From Burkholderia ubonensis subsp. mesacidophila (GTDB lineage: Bacteria > Pseudomonadota > Gammaproteobacteria > Burkholderiales > Burkholderiaceae): DNA of 64,000 nucleotides. The translations under genes and the position numbers were made by a program. Shown here piece by piece: positions 59,591 through 64,000 of this stretch (within the stretch, counting starts at the first letter, position 1; every line of letters begins with the position of its first letter). Under the pieces are notes generated by a model. That model worked only from the letters and a program-made list of their open reading frames with translations. It did no database searches and was not told the DNA's origin. The stretch lies in the NCBI RefSeq assembly GCF_002097715.1, contig NZ_CP020738.1:806001-870000 (forward strand), written 5' to 3'.

Positions 59591-60265
59591 ATGTACGCGC
59601 AATCCGGTAGCAAGCGCCGCGCGGCCGACGCCGACGATCACGACGGGGACGGCGGCGAAGGCGCGCAGTCCGGCCGCTGGCTGATCTCCTACGCGGACCT
59701 CGTCACCACGCTGATGGTGCTGTTTCTCGCGCTGTATGCGCTGCAGCTCGCGAAGTACAGCGCGCTCGACGTGCGGTTCCAGGCGCTGGCGCGGCAGGCG
59801 GCCGGGAAGACGAATGCGTCGGCGCACGCCGACGCCGCGCAGGCGTGGTCCGCGCTGCTGAAGTCGCTGAAGGAGCAGGGGCAGGTGACCGTGGTGAATG
59901 CCGCGCACGGCGTTGAAATCGGCATCAACGCGAAGATCCTGTTCAACGTCGGCGACGCGCGGCTGCTGCCGGATGCGTCCGGCGTGCTGACGCGGATCGC
60001 GGGCGTGCTGAAGACCCATCCGGCGACCAACATCCTCGTCGAGGGCCATACGGACAGCGTGCCGATCTCGACCGCGAAGTATGAATCCAACTGGGAATTG
60101 TCGTCGGCGCGGGCGGGGGCCGTCGTGCGGTATCTGGTCGAGCGCGGCGTCGAGCCGCATCGGCTCGCCGCGATCGGCCGCGCGGACAACCTGCCGCTGG
60201 TGGCCGGGGACGACGCGGCGGCGCGGGCGATGAATCGACGGGTGACGATACTCGTGCAGTATTGA
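59591..60265 (+). CDS. MotB-family stator subunit (OmpA-like domain)
   Basis: 224 residues. An acidic N-terminus (ADADDHDGDGGEGAQ) precedes one helix, RWLISYADLVTTLMVLFLAL, which carries the ion-binding Asp (SYAD) at the place of MotB Asp32. The periplasmic OmpA domain (about 105-224) has IGINAKILFNVGDARLLPDA, LVEGHTDSVPI and NWELSSARAGAVVRYL for peptidoglycan anchoring. It is shorter than flagellar MotB (about 300). It ends the three-gene unit; the next gene converges. Confidence 0.9.
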   Translation: MYAQSGSKRRAADADDHDGDGGEGAQSGRWLISYADLVTTLMVLFLALYALQLAKYSALDVRFQALARQAAGKTNASAHADAAQAWSALLKSLKEQGQVTVVNAAHGVEIGINAKILFNVGDARLLPDASGVLTRIAGVLKTHPATNILVEGHTDSVPISTAKYESNWELSSARAGAVVRYLVERGVEPHRLAAIGRADNLPLVAGDDAAARAMNRRVTILVQY

Positions 60266-60273
60266 CGGCGCGC

Positions 60274-60768
60274 TCAATAGCCCGACAGCGGCTTCCACTG
60301 ATCGGCGGCCTTCACCTCGATGGCCGGCACCGGCACGGGCGTCATCACGAGCAGCTCCGTCGGGCGCACCGACCAGACGACCGCGAGCAGCGTCGAGTTG
60401 TCGAGCGACGTCCCGTTCAGGTAGAGGCTCATTCCCTTGACGTTGACGCCGGCGCCCATCACGCCCCATTCGGCTTTCTGCAGACCGGTCGTCGTGAGGC
60501 GATAAAAGAAGTCGTAGTGGTCGTAGGCCGTTTGCGTGTCCGTGCCGGTGCTGAAGAACCACCCGTTCTCCTTGTTTTTGTAGAGACACCAGCTTTGCGC
60601 CTGTTGCGCGAGCGTGCCGGCCTGAACGAGCGTGACGAGGTTCTTTCTTGCATCGGCGAGCGTTCGTGCCTGCCAGGGCGTGAAGCCGCCCGCCTTCCTG
60701 ACGTCCGCGGGCGTACGGCCCGGCTTGCCTGCGTGCGCGTTGTCTTCGCCGCGATAAACGAATTGCAT
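60274..60768 (-). CDS. Possible ADP-ribosyltransferase-fold protein
   Basis: 164 residues, no signal peptide. The start MQFVYRGEDNAHAGK, then RKAGGFTPWQARTLADARKN, resembles the VYR-D-R---F--GF--W opening of pertussis-toxin-like ADP-ribosyltransferases, and NGWFFSTGTDTQTAY sits where those toxins have the FVSTS strand. A clear catalytic ExE is not seen, so it may be inactive or only distantly related. The family call is by motif order only. It converges on the MotB gene. The start at ATG 60768 has GGGGAA upstream. Confidence 0.45.
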   Translation of the reverse strand: MQFVYRGEDNAHAGKPGRTPADVRKAGGFTPWQARTLADARKNLVTLVQAGTLAQQAQSWCLYKNKENGWFFSTGTDTQTAYDHYDFFYRLTTTGLQKAEWGVMGAGVNVKGMSLYLNGTSLDNSTLLAVVWSVRPTELLVMTPVPVPAIEVKAADQWKPLSGY

Positions 60769-60896
60769 GATTCCCCTCCGGGTTGATGTCGACACGAGCA
60801 AGATATCGACGGCAGGCCCGGCGGGAAATGGACCGAAGGTGTGATGCGGCGTCATGGGCTTGACGGCATGGGGGCTTTGCCCGGGCCGTCGCGGGA

Positions 60897-61265
60897 TTAC
60901 GCCCGCGGCGGAATGCGCCGCCAGGTGACCACGACGATCGCCAGAAACGCGACGTAGGCAACCGCGAACATCCAGCCCGGCAGGTCGTAAAAGATCAGCG
61001 CGCGCACCCAGTGCTGCAGGAAGCCTTGCTGGCCGGCCTGTCCGGTGCGCAGCCAGTCCTCCATGACGGTGAGCGGGCAGGGCACGTCGAGCGCCGCCAG
61101 CGCCGCGACGATGCCGATGGCCGCAAGATGCACGATCCGGAACGTGCGGTTGCGCACCCACGCGCGCTTGAATCCGGCGCCCACCCAGATCGCGACCAGC
61201 CCGCCGACGATGAACAGCACGAGCATCGCATGCAGCACCAGAACCGCATTGGCCAGCCAGATCAT
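60897..61265 (-). CDS. DUF2784 membrane protein
   Basis: 122 residues with four hydrophobic segments. MIWLANAVLVLHAMLVLFIV starts helix 1, VPCPLTVMEDWLRTGQAGQQ with GFLQHWVRALIFYDLP is the DUF2784 signature, and the C-terminal helix ends WRRIPPRA. Start ATG 61265. The family is widespread in proteobacteria with no known function. Confidence 0.85.
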   Translation of the reverse strand: MIWLANAVLVLHAMLVLFIVGGLVAIWVGAGFKRAWVRNRTFRIVHLAAIGIVAALAALDVPCPLTVMEDWLRTGQAGQQGFLQHWVRALIFYDLPGWMFAVAYVAFLAIVVVTWRRIPPRA

Positions 61266-61465
61266 GAGGTCCTTGTCGGGGAGGGGTGATGGAAGCCGAT
61301 GATGGCGCTCGCGTCCCGGCGCGCCGCGCGTCATCGGGCCTGCTGGCGTATGCTTGAGCGGCGGCGCGACGGCATCCATGACGCAATTTCGCACAGCGTA
61401 GCGGAAAGGATTGGAGCGAATTGCGAATTCGCCGGCGGATGACGGATGGATCAGGCATCAATGCG

Positions 61466-62263
61466 ATGAAACTCACCGGAACCCTCCTGCGTCTCGCTGT
61501 TGCGTGTCTGATCGTCTTTGCGGGAGTCGTGCTGATGCAGGATCGCCTGATCTATTTCCCGGAGAAAGCCGCCATCGACGACGTCGTGTCCGACGGACTG
61601 CGCGCGTGGCCGTCGGCGGAGGATTTTCGCGGACTGGTGGCCGAGCCGGCGGGAACCGCGCGTGGCACGGTCGTGGTCTTTCATGGCAACGCCGGGCATG
61701 CGGGGCACCGTTCGTACTACGCCGCTGCGCTCACTCGAATGGGATGGCGCGTGATCCTTGCCGAGTATCCGGGCTATGGGCCGCGCGACGGCGCGCCACG
61801 CGAAGCGACGCTGGTCGCCGACGCGCAGCAGACGATCGCGATGGCGCATCGCCTCTACGGCGCGCCGCTGCTGGGCGTCGGCGAATCGCTCGGGGCCGGC
61901 GTGGTTGCCGCGGCGGGCTCGCGCGAACGCGACAGCATCGCCGGCCTGATGCTCATCACGCCGTGGGATACGCTCGAGCACGTCGCGGCGCATCACTATC
62001 CGTGGGCGCCCGTGAAGTGGCTGCTGCGCGACCGGTATGACAGCGTCGCCCATTTGGCGTCGTTCGGCCGTCCCGTGCTGGTCGTGGTGGCGGAGCGCGA
62101 CAGCATCGTCCCCGCGCGTTTCGGCGAGGCGCTCTACGACGCGCTCGCCGATCCGAAGCAACTGATCGTCGTGAAGTCGGCCGAGCATAACGACTGGATC
62201 GGCCTGGTCGACGATACGTGGTGGCGAGATGCGATCGGCTTGCTGATCGCGCCTGCGCATTGA
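61466..62263 (+). CDS. Membrane-anchored alpha/beta hydrolase (YfhR/ABHD-like)
   Basis: 265 residues. One N-terminal helix (about 6-24) anchors it, followed by MQDRLIYFPEKAAIDD, the usual opening of this group. VVFHGNAGHAGH gives the oxyanion hole, GVGESLGAG the Ser nucleophile (near 150), AERDSIVP the Asp and SAEHNDW the His. Complete triad. The start at ATG 61466 (MKLTGTLLRLAV) excludes 15 upstream codons. Substrate unknown. Confidence 0.87.
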   Translation: MKLTGTLLRLAVACLIVFAGVVLMQDRLIYFPEKAAIDDVVSDGLRAWPSAEDFRGLVAEPAGTARGTVVVFHGNAGHAGHRSYYAAALTRMGWRVILAEYPGYGPRDGAPREATLVADAQQTIAMAHRLYGAPLLGVGESLGAGVVAAAGSRERDSIAGLMLITPWDTLEHVAAHHYPWAPVKWLLRDRYDSVAHLASFGRPVLVVVAERDSIVPARFGEALYDALADPKQLIVVKSAEHNDWIGLVDDTWWRDAIGLLIAPAH

Positions 62264-62266
62264 ACG

Positions 62267-62611
62267 ATGACCTCCCGATCCGTTCCGCCCAATGGGCGAC
62301 GCCTTTACATCCTCGATGCGAAGGACACGCCGGTCGAAGTGTTCGACCACGATGCGTGGTCGCGCTGGATGTCCGAGAATGAGCTCGTCTTCCGTCGCAC
62401 CGTGCTGGACGAATCCGGGGTGACGGTCACGACTCGCTTCCGAGGGGTGTCGGACGCGACGAGCGGGGAGGCGCTGCTGTTCGTGACGCGCGTCGCCGGC
62501 ATGGCGGATGCGCAGGACAATCAGGGCTATGCGGCAAGTACGCTCGACGATGCGCTGGAGCAGCACGAGCGCCTGTTGCAGGATATCTTCCGGAAACTGA
62601 CGGGGCGGTGA
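62267..62611 (+). CDS. Small hypothetical protein (phage-associated type)
   Basis: 114 soluble residues. The pattern EVFDHDAWSRWMSE, VTVTTRFRGVS, LLFVTRV, then DDALEQHERLLQDIF resembles short proteins often found in prophages and phage genomes (VSTVFLG-D followed by W-EA--GH). The first gene after the hydrolase, 3 bases away, so probably the same transcript. No function known. Confidence 0.5.
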   Translation: MTSRSVPPNGRRLYILDAKDTPVEVFDHDAWSRWMSENELVFRRTVLDESGVTVTTRFRGVSDATSGEALLFVTRVAGMADAQDNQGYAASTLDDALEQHERLLQDIFRKLTGR

Positions 62612-62662
62612 ACGTCGACAATCGCGCATCCATCGCCAGACTGTCCGCTTTCTCAAGGCAAT

Positions 62663-62962
62663 ATGCTTATGACCAAAGCTTCAGGGATGCACCGCGAGCG
62701 CATGAACGCAGTGATACGAAAACTCAATGACAGGGAGTTTCTGCCGCTCCGCTTGTATCGCCGGGATGCGCGCATGTACCCGCTGTCGAGCTCGGTCAAT
62801 CACATCATTGGCTGCTGGCTGAGTGAAAATTCCGAGCCGATCCGGCTATTGATCGGCCGATGCAGGCAGTTCATGGAGGACACGCCGACCTCTGAGCCTG
62901 GTGCGCGGGCATATTACGCGGCCGTCAATGAACTCATTGACGCACTCGATTCGATCGCATGA
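62663..62962 (+). CDS. Small hypothetical protein
   Basis: 99 residues, mainly helical, no signal peptide or membrane helix. AAGG four bases before ATG 62663 supports this start; ATG 62669 and ATG 62687 are alternatives. It contains LNDREFLPLRLYRRDARMYP and SSVNHIIGCWLSENSEPIR. No family recognised. Base composition (about half A/T in its first part) is lower in GC than the neighbours. Confidence 0.5.
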   Translation: MLMTKASGMHRERMNAVIRKLNDREFLPLRLYRRDARMYPLSSSVNHIIGCWLSENSEPIRLLIGRCRQFMEDTPTSEPGARAYYAAVNELIDALDSIA

Positions 62963-63010
62963 CCGATCGGCCCGCCCGCCGTCGCACCCAGGATGTGCCG
63001 CCGTCCGCCG

Positions 63011-64000
63011 TCAGTTGCCACCCGCATTGGCCGCGCCTGACCGATACCGCAGCAGATGATCGGTGCCCGACTCCGACAGCCAGACCTCTCCCGGGCGGCC
63101 CATCATCTGCCGCACGTTCGCATGCGCGCGCGGCAGCGTCAGGACGTCGAACCGTTCGGCGCGCGGGTCGAAGCGCACGAGCGCGTTGGCGCTCCATTCG
63201 CTGAGCCAGACGATGTCCCGGTCGTCGACGAAGATCGCGTACGCATGCGGTTCGCGCCCGGGCAGCGGCCATTCGCGCCATCGATGCGTCGCCGGGTCGA
63301 ACATGCCGACCTTGCCGGCATGCCACTCGCTCACCCACACGCGCCCCTTCGAATCCGACCAGACGCGGCGCGCGCCCTGATTCGGCGTCGGCGGCGCGAT
63401 GACCTGCGCCGCGCCGCTGGCGGGATCGATGCGGCCGAGATAGTTGCCGGCCAGCGATGCGAAGTACAGGCTGCCGTCGGGCGTTACGCAGATGCCGTAG
63501 GGGCCGCGCCCGCGCGGCGCATCGAAGACGCGCATCCTGGCGCTCGCCGGGTCGAGCTCGCCGTACACGCCGCTCTGCCCGGTAAACCACAGATGCCCAT
63601 GCTTGTCGAAGACCGCGGTGTTCAGATTGGCGTCCGGCCGGTCCTTCGGCAACGGAAAGCGCGTGACGGCAAGCGTCTCCGGATCGACGCGCACGATCGC
63701 GTTCAGGCCGCCGTCGGTGATCCATGCGGCCCGATCGGGACCGACGATCACGCCGTGCGGCGCCGAGCCGTCGCCGAGCGGCACCCAATCGGTCTTGCCG
63801 CCGCGCGGGTCCAGCCGTCCGACCGAGCCTTGCGCCTGCGCGGTGAACCATACGCTGCCGTCGGGCGCCGGGGCGACGTCGTGCGGTGCGGTGCCGGCGG
63901 GAACGGCGTACGAATCGAACGACGTCGGCTGCGCGTGCGATGAACCCGCGGCGAGCACCGCGCTTGCCAGCGCTGCGACGAAACACGACGCGAGCCGTGA
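63011..64000 (-). CDS. Vgb/NHL-like beta-propeller protein, 5' end outside window
   Basis: The frame runs to the window edge. Its last visible residues upstream (SRLASCFVAALASAVLAAGS, then SHAQP) are a signal peptide, so the GTG at 63958 is not the start. The exported domain has about six propeller blades with repeats like GSVWFTAQAQGSVGRLDPRG, GHLWFTGQSGVYGELDPAS and GRVWVSEWHAGKVGMFDPAT, the pattern of virginiamycin B lyase and SMP-30/NHL-like proteins. The lyase catalytic residues cannot be verified by eye, so a periplasmic lactone-binding or lyase role is only possible. Confidence 0.75.
   Translation of the reverse strand, partial: SRLASCFVAALASAVLAAGSSHAQPTSFDSYAVPAGTAPHDVAPAPDGSVWFTAQAQGSVGRLDPRGGKTDWVPLGDGSAPHGVIVGPDRAAWITDGGLNAIVRVDPETLAVTRFPLPKDRPDANLNTAVFDKHGHLWFTGQSGVYGELDPASARMRVFDAPRGRGPYGICVTPDGSLYFASLAGNYLGRIDPASGAAQVIAPPTPNQGARRVWSDSKGRVWVSEWHAGKVGMFDPATHRWREWPLPGREPHAYAIFVDDRDIVWLSEWSANALVRFDPRAERFDVLTLPRAHANVRQMMGRPGEVWLSESGTDHLLRYRSGAANAGGN

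Noticed and set aside
57544..60265. Zorya-type phage defence (ZorA/ZorB are also MotA/OmpA-like)
   Set aside because: The MotA homologue is only 254 residues without the long ZorA tail, and no ZorC, ZorD or ZorE gene follows; a FliG-like partner is not part of Zorya.
57544..60265. Part of an ordinary flagellar operon
   Set aside because: No fli, flg, flh or che gene is nearby and the rotor-like protein has a cNMP domain in place of the FliG N and M domains.
63958..63960. GTG as the start of the beta-propeller gene
   Set aside because: The frame upstream to the window edge continues a clear signal peptide, so this GTG is inside it.

Overview
The window is high-GC DNA whose gene content points to a Burkholderia, probably of the B. 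cepacia complex type. The evidence is catA-benABCD beside a divergent BenM/CatM-type LysR gene, a Burkholderia-type porin, a vgrG effector island, an intracellular PHB depolymerase and aguAB polyamine genes. This assignment is by inference, because no rRNA or species marker is present. Real genes use the codon bias typical of such genomes, except for parts of 2000-4950 and 40250-46590, which are more AT-rich.

Layout. 1-4950: the C-terminal part of a large Sel1-repeat protein, followed by a patch of small genes (zinc-ribbon protein, broken Imm70-like gene, Imm5-like gene, SH3-like gene, MOSC remnant, minimal endonuclease V-like gene, one unknown). The patch looks like an orphan toxin-immunity accessory region. 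5011-13745: argG, a FUSC membrane protein, a Cache-GGDEF diguanylate cyclase and a lysine-type permease behind a structured leader lie up to 11440; the minus-strand benzoate operon begins at 11938. 11938-17856: catA-benABCD (benzoate to catechol to cis,cis-muconate) read leftward, with its LysR regulator diverging. 17992-24207: two small hydrolase/exported genes, a TetR-glycosyltransferase divergent pair, a HutC-type GntR regulator and a GcvA-like LysR. 24310-27422: aguA-aguB-potF-like, which would turn agmatine into putrescine and bind polyamines. 27492-29151: a porin and a small ACT-like gene.

29522-36775 is the potassium system kdpF - a 27-residue membrane peptide - kdpA - kdpC - kdpB - kdpD - kdpE. 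Its gene order is unusual, and KdpD lacks the usual N-terminal sensor half. 37113-40142 is a basic amino acid ABC importer (ArgT/HisQ/HisM/HisP type). 40258-46210 is a vgrG island on the minus strand: a VgrG with a transthyretin-like tail, an exported small protein, a three-part peptidoglycan-attacking effector and an exported probable immunity protein. 46587-53452 is a Cus-type copper/silver efflux operon (CzcI-like, CusC, CusB-CusF fusion, CusA, CusF). 53495-55795 holds phaZ and a glutathione S-transferase.

The most unusual part is 56000-60265. A lipoprotein, a small exported Pro-rich protein and an IagB-type lytic transglycosylase precede three genes: a protein that joins a cyclic-nucleotide-binding domain to a FliG C-terminal-like rotor domain, a MotA homologue and a MotB homologue. 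No flagellar gene is in the window. I read this as a candidate stand-alone, nucleotide-gated rotor/stator module. The right end holds a possible ADP-ribosyltransferase-fold protein, a DUF2784 protein, an alpha/beta hydrolase, two small unknowns and a beta-propeller lyase-like protein cut by the window edge. No tRNA, rRNA, CRISPR array or intact insertion sequence was seen.
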